The notes below the pieces were generated by a model, which was not told the DNA's origin, did no database searches, and saw only the letters and a list, made by a program, of their open reading frames with translations. This document shows, piece after piece, positions 53,802 through 62,991 of a DNA stretch of 64,000 nucleotides (positions are counted from its first letter, which is position 1; each line of letters starts with the position of its first letter). The translations under genes were made by a program, and so were the position numbers. The DNA comes from Blastococcus sp. TML/M2B (GTDB lineage: Bacteria; Actinomycetota; Actinomycetes; Mycobacteriales; Geodermatophilaceae). The stretch covers positions 930,001-994,000 of the forward strand of contig NZ_JAENZZ010000001.1 in the NCBI RefSeq assembly GCF_016612865.1. The letters run 5' to 3'.

Positions 53802-55806
53802 ATGGTGGACGGCGAGGAGAGGGGGCCGCGCGCGATGGGTGCGATCCGGCTGGAATGGGACGGCAAGAGCGCGGAGGTGCCGCGGCTGCGGCTGCCGCTG
53901 CAGACCGTGGAGACGGTCAACAGTCCCCGGGCCGACCGAGGCACGCTGTTCGAGTCCAGTGGGGACGACGGCGGGGACGGCTGGCGCAACCGGCTGATCT
54001 GGGGCGACAACCTGCACGTGCTCGCCTCGCTGGCCGACGAGCTGGCCGGGCAGGTCGACCTGGTCTACATCGACCCGCCGTTCGACTCCCGGCAGGACTA
54101 CAAGGTGCGCATCGCCGTCGGCGACGGCGGCGCCGCGGCCGACCAGGACCTCGCCAAGCTCTCCTCGGTCATCGAGGAGAAGGCCTACCGCGACACCTGG
54201 GGCAAGGGGGTCGACAGCTACCTGCAGATGCTGTACCAGCGGCTGGTGCTGATCCGGGAGCTGCTCAGCGACCGCGGCTCGTTGTTCCTGCACCTCGCCC
54301 CGAACGTCAGTCACCTTGCCCGGGTGCTGCTCGATGAGATCTTCGGCGCCGACAATTTCCGCGCCGAGATTATTTGGAAGAGAACCACGTCGCACACCAG
54401 TACGCAGGATTTTGGGCCGGTGCACGATGTGATTGCGTGTTATTCCAAGAGCGATTCCCATCTCTGGCATCCGCAATTTGAGCCTTACGAGCAGGACTTC
54501 GTCGATCAGTACTACCGATACGACGATGGGGATGGCCGAAAGTACTGGCCAGGGGACATCACTGCTCCAGGTGTCCGGCGGGGAGACAGTGGCAAAGCTT
54601 GGCGGGAGTTTGATCCAACCAGCAAAGGGCGGCATTGGGGTGTCCCCTATGCAGACCTCGACACATTGGATGCCGAAAAACGAATCTACTGGCCGAAGCG
54701 TGGTTCAGGGTTCCCAATGCTCAAGCGCTACCTGGACGAAATGAAGGGCATGCCGGTCGGCGATGTTTGGACCGACATCAAGCGGATGAATCAGATGGCA
54801 CAGGAACGCCTGGGCTACGACACGCAGAAGCCCGAGGCGTTGCTGGAGCGCATCATCAAGTCGTCTTCTGATGAGGGCTCGGTCGTACTCGATTGCTTCG
54901 CGGGCTCGGGCACGACGCCCGCGGTGGCCGAGAAGCTGAAGCGACGGTGGATCGCGGTCGACATCGGCCGGTTCGCCGTCCACACAACCCGCAAGCGGCT
55001 GCTCGACATCCCCGGCTGTGCGCCGTTCACCGTCGCCAACCTCGGCCGCTACGAGCGACAGGTGTGGCAGCAGGCCACCACCGGCGACGTGGTCCGCGCC
55101 TATCTCGACTTCGTCGTCCAGCTCTACGGAGCCGTCCCCGTCGAGGGCTTCAGCCACGTCCACGGCAACGTCGGCTCGCGGGCGGTGCACGTCGGGGCGG
55201 TCGACGCCCCGGTCTCCATGGAGGAGATCACCGACGCGGTCGACGATGCTCGCGCCGCCGGATACGTCGCCGTCGACGTGCTCGGCTGGGAGTTCGACAT
55301 GGGCCTACATGAGCTGGTTCAGGACACGGCCCGCGACCGCGGCGTCGACCTGCGGCTCCGCCGCATCCCCCGCGAGGTGATGGACCCGCGCGTGGTGGCC
55401 AGCGGCGAAGCGGTGTTTCACGAGCTGGCCTACGTCAAGGTCGACACCGCGCTGCGCAACTCCAGCGTCGAGGTGCGGCTCGTTGACCTTCGTCCTACCC
55501 AATCCCGAGTTGGTGCCGGCGTCGGTCCGCGACAAGATCACCGGCTGGGCCGACTACGTGGACTACTGGGCGGTCGACTTCACCTTCGGGGCCGAGGGCG
55601 GCTCCGACGGCAACAGCGCCGACACCTTCCGCAACCAGTGGCAGTCCTACCGCACGCGAGCTGACCGGCGCCTGGACCTGACTGCGCACCACGAGTACGA
55701 CGAGCCTGGCCGGCACACCGTGTTGGTCAAGGTCGTCGACATCTTCGGCAACGACACAACCACCGCCGTCCACGCCGACGTGCCCGCTCCAAGGTCACGA
55801 AGGTGA
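53802..55806 (+). CDS. type III-like DNA N6-adenine methyltransferase (Mod), with a one-base insertion near the 3' end
   Basis: A beta-class adenine methyltransferase: motif IV DPPF at residues 91-94 (VYIDPPFDS), a middle target-recognition region (about residues 192-335), then motif I FAGSGTT at about 366. Near 55481 the frame is lost; removing one base lets VEVRL continue as LTFVLPNPELVPASVRDKI, a C-terminal block that ends at 55806 and overlaps the res start (GTGA). The joined protein is about 667 residues. The middle region has strikingly lower GC (about 56% over 54,361-54,720 by hand count) than its flanks (about 75%). A second in-frame ATG at 53835 has a better ribosome binding site. 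Confidence 0.9.
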
Positions 55807-58499
55807 GCGACCCCTTCGCCGTCCCGACCAGCCGACGCGAGAGCCACGCGCCGCTGGTTGCCGGCGTCCGCATCGAGGTCGATGCCTGGCGGGCGGAGAA
55901 CTATCCCGGCGTCACCGACACCACGCGTCGACTGCTCGAACACTGGTTCCTCGATGAGCACCAGACCGTCGACGGCTACCCGTTTCGCTACTACTTCGCC
56001 CAGCGTGAGGCCGTCGAGACGCTGATCTATCTGCACGAGGTCACCCGCACCCGCTCGCTGGCCGACATGGTCGGCCGGTTCGCCCGCACACCGGTGCCGG
56101 TCGCGCCCCAGCCCTACCCCCGCTATGTGGTGAAGGCTGCCACCGGCTCGGGCAAGACCAAGGTGATGAGCCTGGCGATCGCCTGGGCCTACTTCCGGGC
56201 GCTACGCGACGAGGCGGACGACGTGGCTCCGACCTCTCTGGTGATCGCACCGAACCTGATCGTGTACGAGAGGCTGCGGACCGACTTCGAGGGCGGCGCG
56301 ATCTTCCGCGGCGACCCCGTGGTACCGCCGGAGTGGCGGGCCGACTTCGACCTGCGGGTCTGCCTGCGCGACGACCCCATCCCGCAGCAGGCCCCAGGCG
56401 TCCTGGCCCTCACCAACGTCCAGGCCCTGTACGAGCGCCGTCCCAGCCCGGACGCCAACCCCATCTCCGTACTGCTCGGGCCGGTGCCGCCTGCGCGGCT
56501 CTCCGCCCCCGATCCGCTGCTGTTGCAGTTGTCCCGTCGTGGACGCGTCGTCGTCGTCAATGACGAGGCGCACCACCTGCACGACCAGGTCAAGTCCGAC
56601 ACCGGTGAACCCTTGGTCGCCGTGCAGACCCTGCGCCGGTTGCACGAACTGACCCGAGAAGCCGGGGGGGCGGGCGTCAGCGCCCAATTCGACTTCTCGG
56701 CCACCCCCCGCAACCAGCAGGGCCAGCTGTTCCCCGAGATCGTCGCCGACTATCCGCTGGCCCAGGCCATCGAGGACGGCATCGTCAAGCGTCCCGTGAT
56801 CGGTGAGCTCTCCGGCGACCTGCAGGCAGTCAGTGATGACGCGGCCGAGCGGTATCGGCAGCAACTCGGCGCCGGAGTGCTCAAGTGGCGCGAGTTCCGC
56901 GACCGGCTGGCACCAGCCGGGCATCGGCCGCTGTTGTTCGTCATGGCCGAGAACACCGAGGCTGCCGATCAGATCGCGGCCTACCTGCAGAGTCTCTCCG
57001 ACCTGGCGGGCAGGGTGCTCACCATCCACGTCAACATGGCCGGATCCGCCCGGGGTGAGATCCGCCGGGACGACCTCGAACTCGCGCGAGAGGCCGCCCG
57101 TGCAGTGGATGGGCCCGACAGCCCATACTCCGCGATCGTCAGTGTCCTCATGCTGCGCGAGGGCTGGGACGTCCGGAACGTCTCGGTGATCGTGCCGCTG
57201 CGTGCCTACACGGCGAGGTCGGCGATCCTGCCCGAGCAGACACTCGGCCGCGGCCTGCGCCGGATGACCCCGCCCGGGTCCGGTGTCGATGAGCAGGTCG
57301 TGGTCATCGAGCACGAGGCGTTCCGTGACCTCTGGGACAAGGCCATGGACGACGAGGGGCTGGAGATCGAGCGGCGCCGTTCCGACGACGTTCACCCCGA
57401 GCCGGTGGTCATCGCCGTCGAGCCCAACCGGCTGGGCTCCGACATCGAGATTCCCAGCCTCTCCCGCACCCTGGTCCGCAACACCGCCGACCTGGCCGCA
57501 ATGCGCGCCACTGACATCCCCGAGCGCCGGCTCTCCCTGCCCGAAACCCTGCGCGGCGGAACCGTCGACTACACCGGCCGCGACCTGCTCACCCGCGAGG
57601 TGATCGAGCAGGCCCGCTACGAGCTGCCCGCCGCGGATGATCCCGGCGCCGTCCTCGCCTGGTACGTCAACGTGCTGCAGTACGCCACCCGGTTGACTGG
57701 ACAGTTCGCCGTGCTCGCTCCGCTCGTGCAGGAGTACATCGAGACGCGGGTCTTTGGCGGGCCGGTGGACATCACCGATCCGCTGGTGCTGCAGGTGCTG
57801 CGCGAGCCCGCCGTCCAGGAGACCGTCCTGGGTGCCCTGCGGGAGGCCGTCGACCGGACCACGCTGGTCACTCAGCGGGTGGCCGGGCGGGAGAAGCCGC
57901 TGCTGCTGTCGGCGACCCGGCCGTTCCTGTGGAGCGGGGAGGTCGCGTCGGCCCAGCGCTCGGTGTTCTCCGGCCAGCCGTGCGACAGCGGCCTGGAGGT
58001 GCGGCTGTGCGGTTGGTTCGACCGGGCCGAGGACGTCGCCGCCTTCGCCAAGCTCGCTCGGGAGGTCCGGTTCTCCCTGGAGTACCGCGCCGAGAACGGC
58101 CGGCTGGCGTACTACTACCCCGACTTCGTCGTCCGCCTGACCTCCGGCGAGCATCTGGTGATTGAGGCCAAGGGCCTGGCCGACCTCGACGTCCCCCGCA
58201 AGGACGAGCGCGCCGTGCGCTGGGCGGCCGACGCCACGTCGGCTTCCGGTGTGCGCTGGTCGTACCTCCGGGTGGACGAGAACGTGTTCGACCGCCATGC
58301 GCCTCGACTGCGCTCGGTCGCCGGCCTGGTCGAGGTGGTGGCCGAGGTGCGCCGGCAGGACTACCTCCGGTCGCAGCCGGAGCCGCGGCGGCGCAGCCGG
58401 GAGGAGATCCTGGCGGCCATGGCGAAGGCGCGGGAGGTCATCCTGCCGTTTGACATCGAGGCGGAGGTCCGGCGGCTGAGAGAGGATCCGCGTGCCTGA
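55803..58499 (+). CDS. type III restriction enzyme, helicase-nuclease (Res) subunit
   Basis: A protein of 898 residues. SF2 helicase motifs: Walker A ATGSGKT (113-119), NDEAHH (Walker B, 254-257), FSATPR (motif III), LREGWDVRNVSV (motif V) and LGRGLRRM (motif VI). A PD-(D/E)XK nuclease near residues 773-795 reads YYPDFVVRL and LVIEAKG. This is the restriction partner of Mod: it translocates from the recognition site and cuts unmodified DNA. Start GTG 55803 overlaps the mod stop; the 3' end overlaps the PIN gene by 8 bases. Confidence 0.93.
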   Translation: MSDPFAVPTSRRESHAPLVAGVRIEVDAWRAENYPGVTDTTRRLLEHWFLDEHQTVDGYPFRYYFAQREAVETLIYLHEVTRTRSLADMVGRFARTPVPVAPQPYPRYVVKAATGSGKTKVMSLAIAWAYFRALRDEADDVAPTSLVIAPNLIVYERLRTDFEGGAIFRGDPVVPPEWRADFDLRVCLRDDPIPQQAPGVLALTNVQALYERRPSPDANPISVLLGPVPPARLSAPDPLLLQLSRRGRVVVVNDEAHHLHDQVKSDTGEPLVAVQTLRRLHELTREAGGAGVSAQFDFSATPRNQQGQLFPEIVADYPLAQAIEDGIVKRPVIGELSGDLQAVSDDAAERYRQQLGAGVLKWREFRDRLAPAGHRPLLFVMAENTEAADQIAAYLQSLSDLAGRVLTIHVNMAGSARGEIRRDDLELAREAARAVDGPDSPYSAIVSVLMLREGWDVRNVSVIVPLRAYTARSAILPEQTLGRGLRRMTPPGSGVDEQVVVIEHEAFRDLWDKAMDDEGLEIERRRSDDVHPEPVVIAVEPNRLGSDIEIPSLSRTLVRNTADLAAMRATDIPERRLSLPETLRGGTVDYTGRDLLTREVIEQARYELPAADDPGAVLAWYVNVLQYATRLTGQFAVLAPLVQEYIETRVFGGPVDITDPLVLQVLREPAVQETVLGALREAVDRTTLVTQRVAGREKPLLLSATRPFLWSGEVASAQRSVFSGQPCDSGLEVRLCGWFDRAEDVAAFAKLAREVRFSLEYRAENGRLAYYYPDFVVRLTSGEHLVIEAKGLADLDVPRKDERAVRWAADATSASGVRWSYLRVDENVFDRHAPRLRSVAGLVEVVAEVRRQDYLRSQPEPRRRSREEILAAMAKAREVILPFDIEAEVRRLREDPRA

Positions 58500-58929
58500 C
58501 GCCTACGTCGTCGATACGGGTGTCTTCGTCCGCTGGTACGTGGCGCAGATCGGCTACGAGCACGCGCTACGGGTGCAAGCCGACTTCCTGGCCGGGACGG
58601 TCGCACTGGAGACCGTCGACCAGGTGCGCGTCGAGCTCGGCGACGTATTGCGGAAGCGCGGCCTGCAGGCAGGGGCACTCGATGAGACGGACTACGTGGC
58701 GGCAGTCCGGTCGCTCGACGACCTCGGTATCGACATCCACAGCACGGACGCCGACACACAGGAGCGCGTCGCGCTGCTGTGCGCGCGACGGCCGGTCACG
58801 TTCTACGACGGCCTGCTGGTCGACCGTGCGCTGCAACGCGGCCTGCCTCTGCTGACCGCGGACGCGAAGCTGGTGCGTGCCGTGGCGGGACTGTTGTCCA
58901 CAGAATTGCTCGACGGCATCGACCCCTGA
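58492..58929 (+). CDS. PIN-domain protein coupled to res
   Basis: A protein of 145 residues with the acidic PIN-domain quartet D8 (YVVDTGVF), E48 (RVELGDVL), D106 (FYDGLLVDRA) and D124 (LTADAKL), so an active metal-dependent ribonuclease is likely. PIN proteins are usually toxins, but no antitoxin gene precedes it; instead its GTG lies inside the last 8 bases of res, so it is translated with the restriction subunit. It may be an RNase effector of the restriction operon. This pairing is inferred from gene overlap. Confidence 0.85.
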   Translation: MPDAYVVDTGVFVRWYVAQIGYEHALRVQADFLAGTVALETVDQVRVELGDVLRKRGLQAGALDETDYVAAVRSLDDLGIDIHSTDADTQERVALLCARRPVTFYDGLLVDRALQRGLPLLTADAKLVRAVAGLLSTELLDGIDP

Positions 58930-58953
58930 CCGCCTGACCGTACGGTCGCCATC

Positions 58954-59358
58954 GTGCTGCTGCCGTCGGACCTCGCCCACGTCGAGAGCCTTGTGCGCGG
59001 CATGACCGACGGGCTTCCCGTCGAGATCGCCTGCGTCGTCCCGCGAAGTGCTGGGAGCTGGGGTGAGCCGGTCGTAGTGGGCCTCGGCGCCCCCGACTCC
59101 GTGGCGGCCCGGCCGCGCACCGTGCTGCGGGCGGTGCTCACCTCGGGCGCGGAGGCGTTCATCCTGGCGCATACGCACCTGACCCAGCAGCCGCCCGGGG
59201 ACGACGACACTGCGGTCACCCGGCGCCTGGTCGCCGCCGGTTCCGTCGTCGGCGTCACAATGCTCGGACACCTCGTCGTCGGCCCCTCGACGGCGTGGCA
59301 GTGCACCGCCGACGGACGCTGGAGCTGTACGGGAGTTCTGTCGTCGGTGGTCGGCTGA
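58954..59358 (+). CDS. RadC/JAB-domain protein
   Basis: A protein of 134 residues. AHTHLTQQPPGDDDTAVTRRL, cut to its key points H73, H75 and D84/D85, resembles the RadC-type JAB metal site (HNHPSG...D), followed by the family ending GVTMLGHLVVG. The N-terminal ~60 residues are not the usual RadC helix-hairpin-helix. RadC-like proteins are common in mobile elements, but none has a proven reaction. It follows the PIN gene by 24 bases on the same strand, closing a probable mod-res-PIN-JAB operon. Confidence 0.75.
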   Translation: MLLPSDLAHVESLVRGMTDGLPVEIACVVPRSAGSWGEPVVVGLGAPDSVAARPRTVLRAVLTSGAEAFILAHTHLTQQPPGDDDTAVTRRLVAAGSVVGVTMLGHLVVGPSTAWQCTADGRWSCTGVLSSVVG

Positions 59359-59431
59359 ACGACGAGGCGACCGGCGCCAGGTGGAGCCATGCGACGGTGC
59401 GTGTCTGGCCACCGGTTCACCGTTCGGCCAC

Positions 59432-60634
59432 CTATTCGGAGGGCTTCTGCTTGGTGGCCACTATCCCGAGACCAGTCACGGCGACGGCACCGCCGACCAT
59501 TACGGCCTTCTGTCCGGCTTCTGCTCCTGCCACTTTCAACTGCTTTGGATCGCGAACGGCCTCCGACCAAGTGATTGCTCGCAGTGCTTGCCGGTTCGTT
59601 CGGATGCCGAGTGGGACGCGGAAGTCCTCAATGACAGCCGCCGTGGCGTTCAGGGACTCGACCACGGAACGGGCTGCTCTGGCGTGGAGCACGATGTTCG
59701 CATTTGCGATGCCACCTGCGGCATCCATCCGCTCCATGAGTCGTTGCGTGTGTTCCAGCACCGACTCGCGCCGCTGCCTGCGCGCCTCCATGACGCCCAG
59801 ACGATGTCCGTCGAGAGTGTGGGGCGCTGTGGTGAGCACATGGTCGAGCTCGACCACTCTGAACTCATCTTGGAGCTCGAAGCAGCGCGCGAGGATCGAC
59901 AACTGGATTGCAGCCTCGCGCTCTATCTCATGTATTGCCCTCTTGAGGTCCCCGACCTTGCTCTTGCCTTCAACCTTGTCTGCGAGAGCGCCCAGTGCCT
60001 TCAGCGCTGTTTCCTGCACCTCCAGGATCGTTGCTGACTCGCCACTCACCTTGTCCCACAGGGTCTCTGGATCGCCGCCGTGCGCTCGGATCGTCATCGC
60101 TTCCTTGATCGCAGCGGCAGCGCGGTTCATCTTCGCGAGCACCGCGTCTCGCTGTGCGCGAAGTAGATCGTCGAGCTTCTCGTCCATCTTCACGAGCAGG
60201 GTCTTGAGCTCTTGGGCCTCTGACTGCTGAGCGAACTGGCTCAGGAGCCCTCCAAGACCCGAAAGCACCGCTGGATTCGTCAGCAGGGAGGCCGGGCCAT
60301 CCTCAACCTGAAGCCACTTGTTGACCTTGCCCGGGTCTCCGAGCATGGCGTGGCTGATCCCCTCGGTCTTGGTCTTCATCAGTCCGCCGGCGTCCTTGAG
60401 CCGTTTCGCCGACTCGGGCGTCAACTTCAGGTAGAGCGCCGACTGCTCTGCGATGTCGGAAGCAGTCTTCGCGACCTCTCCCGATGCCTTCAGCAGCGTT
60501 GTGAGCTTGCTTAGCTCCAGCTCACCAGCGCTCGACAGGAGGCCTGCGTGCTCGAGGAACCGTTCGACAGCTGACCGCTCACCGGCTACCACGAGACCAT
60601 CGTCATCGCTGACCAGTTCGATTTCGCCCGTCAC
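59432..60634 (-). CDS. unknown helical protein with hydrophobic C-terminus
   Basis: A protein of 400 residues, not recognised. It is almost entirely helical: KLTTLLKASGEVAKTASDIA, later KTLLVKMDEKLDDLLRAQRD and a heptad-like middle suggest coiled coils (about residues 140-300). Near the C-terminus AVMVGGAVAVTGLGIVA could enter a membrane, followed by a short basic tail. GC (about 62%) is lower than its neighbours, pointing to separate transfer. It is the only long minus-strand gene in this part of the island, placed between the restriction operon and the toxin-antitoxin pair. AAGGAGA precedes the GTG start at a good distance. Confidence 0.7.
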   Translation of the reverse strand: MTGEIELVSDDDGLVVAGERSAVERFLEHAGLLSSAGELELSKLTTLLKASGEVAKTASDIAEQSALYLKLTPESAKRLKDAGGLMKTKTEGISHAMLGDPGKVNKWLQVEDGPASLLTNPAVLSGLGGLLSQFAQQSEAQELKTLLVKMDEKLDDLLRAQRDAVLAKMNRAAAAIKEAMTIRAHGGDPETLWDKVSGESATILEVQETALKALGALADKVEGKSKVGDLKRAIHEIEREAAIQLSILARCFELQDEFRVVELDHVLTTAPHTLDGHRLGVMEARRQRRESVLEHTQRLMERMDAAGGIANANIVLHARAARSVVESLNATAAVIEDFRVPLGIRTNRQALRAITWSEAVRDPKQLKVAGAEAGQKAVMVGGAVAVTGLGIVATKQKPSE

Positions 60635-60926
60635 TCCGTCTCCTTACCCCGGTAGAACGTATCGGGGCTCGTCGTTGAGGCTTGACTCGGCACGGATCGG
60701 CCTCGTCGTGGGCGGCATCGATCCAGCCGATAGTGCAGCAAGCTGCTGCACTCACTTCGATCTTCACGACGGCCATGGCGCCCAAGGCCCGTACCCTCGC
60801 CTGGTCGGTGCCGCAGCCGACTCCCGGGATGCACAGCGGCGCGGCGGCTACCGCGCTGACCGATGGTCTGGGAAGGATGGGTGGGCGCCCCGCCAGAGGC
60901 GTCACCTGCCAAACCCTCTGGCATGC

Positions 60927-60963
60927 TATAAGCATTATCAGGAGGGAGCTGTTAATGCTTATA
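60927..60963 (+). promoter_or_regulatory. inverted repeat enclosing the ribosome binding site of the toxin-antitoxin operon
   Basis: TATAAGCATT (60927-60936) and AATGCTTATA (60954-60963) are perfect 10-bp complements. The 17-base loop holds AGGAGG, and the right arm contains the ATG at 60955. An inner repeat ATGCT-ATA-AGCAT overlaps the left arm. This AT-rich block could be an operator for the encoded winged-helix protein and, as RNA, could hide the start codon. Confidence 0.75.
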
Positions 60964-62019
60964 CCTACGCACGCCTGGGCGGCGCTGCTCGAGTCCGGGG
61001 TCACCGTTCGGCCCACGGGGCCGGCCCAGGTGGAGCTCGTGGCCGACGAGGGGGACGCGGTGGCCGTCACCGCGGCCGTGGAACGCCGGCCCACCGCGCT
61101 GTCGCCCAGCCATGTCCGCAGCCACCTGCTGCGCGGTTCGCCGGCGCGGGGGGAACTGCTGCTGGTGGTTCCCTCGGCCAGTCCGGCAGCCCTGGATGCG
61201 GCCGCCGCGGCCGGCATCTCGGTGCTCGTGGCCGACCCGACCGGCACCTCTGCGGTCACCGGACGGATCGTGCTGCCGGACCGGACCATCGAACTGAGCG
61301 CCGACCTACCCCGCCCGGACGCGGGGCAGCCGCCGAGCCGTCCCGGCAGGCGACCGTGGGGTGCGCTCACCGTCGTTCGCCGGCTGCTCACCGCCGGTCC
61401 GGCCACCCAGGTCGACCTGGGCCGGTCCGCCGCGGTGTCCCAGGCGCGGGTGTCCCAGGCGCTGTCCGGGCTGGTCGCCGACGGACTCGTGCGGCGCACC
61501 GTCGACGCCGGCCGGCCCCGCTGGGCCCCCGCGGACTGGGAGGCGCTGGTCGACTGGTGGCTGACGAACTACCCGGGCCCCGGCGGCATCACCACCTACT
61601 GGTACGGACTGTCGGGCGTTCCCGAGCAGGCCCGAGGGGCCGTTGCCGCTCTGAGCGCCGCCGGAATGCCGGCCGCGGTGTCCGGCGACGTCGCCGCCGA
61701 CCTGCTCGCGCCCTGGCGGCGACCCGGCCGGGCCGTCGTCTACGCCGACCCGTCCGGGCGACCGGTGCACGATGAGCTGACCGCGGCCGGGTTGACGCCG
61801 TCGGGTGCGGGGGAGGCCACCCTTGAGCTGATCGTGCCGGCCGATCCCGGCGTGTGGCCGGCGCCGGGCACGACCGCCGCCGAGGGCGACTTGCCGCTGG
61901 CCGACCCCCTCCAGCTGCTCTGGGACGTGGCCCGCGCCCCCGGTACCGACGTCGACCAGGCCGTCGCCGCGCTGCGGCCGGTGCTGAAGGCCCGCGCGGC
62001 GGCCGCTGCGTCACGGTGA
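60955..62019 (+). CDS. winged-helix protein, AbiEi-like antitoxin/regulator
   Basis: A protein of 354 residues. A winged helix-turn-helix lies near residues 135-180 (ALTVVRRLLTAGPATQVDLG, then AAVSQARVSQALSGLVADGL). The flanking parts are not recognised; the C-terminal ~170 residues could contact the partner. It overlaps the next gene, a nucleotidyltransferase, by 4 bases (GTGA). Type IV AbiE systems pair a wHTH antitoxin with a nucleotidyltransferase toxin in this order, which is the basis for the call. The start is fixed by AGGAGG 10 bases upstream. Confidence 0.7.
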   Translation: MLIPTHAWAALLESGVTVRPTGPAQVELVADEGDAVAVTAAVERRPTALSPSHVRSHLLRGSPARGELLLVVPSASPAALDAAAAAGISVLVADPTGTSAVTGRIVLPDRTIELSADLPRPDAGQPPSRPGRRPWGALTVVRRLLTAGPATQVDLGRSAAVSQARVSQALSGLVADGLVRRTVDAGRPRWAPADWEALVDWWLTNYPGPGGITTYWYGLSGVPEQARGAVAALSAAGMPAAVSGDVAADLLAPWRRPGRAVVYADPSGRPVHDELTAAGLTPSGAGEATLELIVPADPGVWPAPGTTAAEGDLPLADPLQLLWDVARAPGTDVDQAVAALRPVLKARAAAAASR

Positions 62020-62819
62020 GCACGGCACACCGCCTGGTCCTGGTGTCGGCCGGCCGGGCCAGCGACGCGGCGTTCCTCGCCGCGGCCGATCTGGCCGTGA
62101 TCGCCGGCGAGCTCGACGTGCCCTACCGGCTCGTCGGCGGCAACGCCGTCACCCTGCTCGTCGCCGTGCACGGCGTCAGTGACATGGTGCCGGCACGCGA
62201 GACCGCCGACGCCGACTTCGGCGCGGCGTACCCGGTGGTCGCCGACCCGCGGCTGCTCGCCGCGCTGCGCGAGCGCGGGTACCGACAGCAGTCCGGCAAC
62301 AGGTTCCTCCGCACGCACACTCTGGGGTCGACCACCGGACGCACGGCGCCGAGCTGGGACCTCGTCATCGACGTGCTGGCCCCGTCCTACGTCGGCCGCC
62401 TTCTGCCCAACCAACCGCACGGCGAGCTGGTGGTCGACGAGGTGCCGGGGCTGAACCTGGCGTTGGCCCGTGACGGCACGCCGATCACCGTCGAGGTGAC
62501 CCTCACCTCGGGCCACAACGTGACGGCGGCCCTGATGCTGCCGGACGTGGTCTCCGCGATCTGCCTGAAGGCCTACGCCTACGCCGGTCGCTTCACCGAG
62601 CGGGACGCCGTCGATCTGTGGCGCCTGCTGGAGGCGGCGTACGCCGCCGGCATTACCGCGGCCACCTGGCCGACCGGGCCCACGGCCACCCAGGCAGCGG
62701 CCGTACTGCGCCGGCACTTCGGCCGCCCCGGCGCCGCCGGCCTGGCCCGCGCCGGCGACAGCATGCGCGACCGCACCCGCATCACTGCACTCGTGGCCCA
62801 CGTCGTCGGTCCACCCTGA
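62016..62819 (+). CDS. nucleotidyltransferase, AbiEii-like toxin
   Basis: A protein of 267 residues with the DNA polymerase beta-type nucleotidyltransferase signature: GGNAVTLL (residues 41-48) and, 15 residues later, TADADF with D65 and D67 as metal ligands. The third acid is probably in WDLVIDVLAP. A later AICLKAYAYAGRFTERDAVD, shown in part, matches the helical C-terminus of AbiEii/MenT-type proteins, where a Lys and Asp contribute. Such toxins add nucleotides to tRNA or other targets. Coupled to the preceding wHTH gene. Confidence 0.78.
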   Translation: MSTAHRLVLVSAGRASDAAFLAAADLAVIAGELDVPYRLVGGNAVTLLVAVHGVSDMVPARETADADFGAAYPVVADPRLLAALRERGYRQQSGNRFLRTHTLGSTTGRTAPSWDLVIDVLAPSYVGRLLPNQPHGELVVDEVPGLNLALARDGTPITVEVTLTSGHNVTAALMLPDVVSAICLKAYAYAGRFTERDAVDLWRLLEAAYAAGITAATWPTGPTATQAAAVLRRHFGRPGAAGLARAGDSMRDRTRITALVAHVVGPP

Positions 62820-62991
62820 CCGGAGCGGCCTTCCGGTCGTGCTCAACGCGGAGGCGGTGCGCTTCGTTGCCGTCTTCGTGGAGGGTCCGCCGATGCGCGG
62901 AGTCGGCCACAAAGGAAGTCCATCGGCTGCCAGGCATCCCGTGAGGAATCACAGACAGTTTCGCAGCCCGTCGATGTTGGTCGTGGATGGC

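Noticed and set aside
58893-58905. TTGTCCACA, a perfect DnaA-box sequence.
   Set aside because: A single box inside the PIN coding sequence, with no cluster of boxes, AT-rich unwinding region or dnaA/dnaN genes nearby; not an origin.
58492-58929. PIN gene as a plain VapBC toxin.
   Set aside because: No VapB-like antitoxin frame precedes it; its start is inside res, so a classic toxin-antitoxin operon is not supported.
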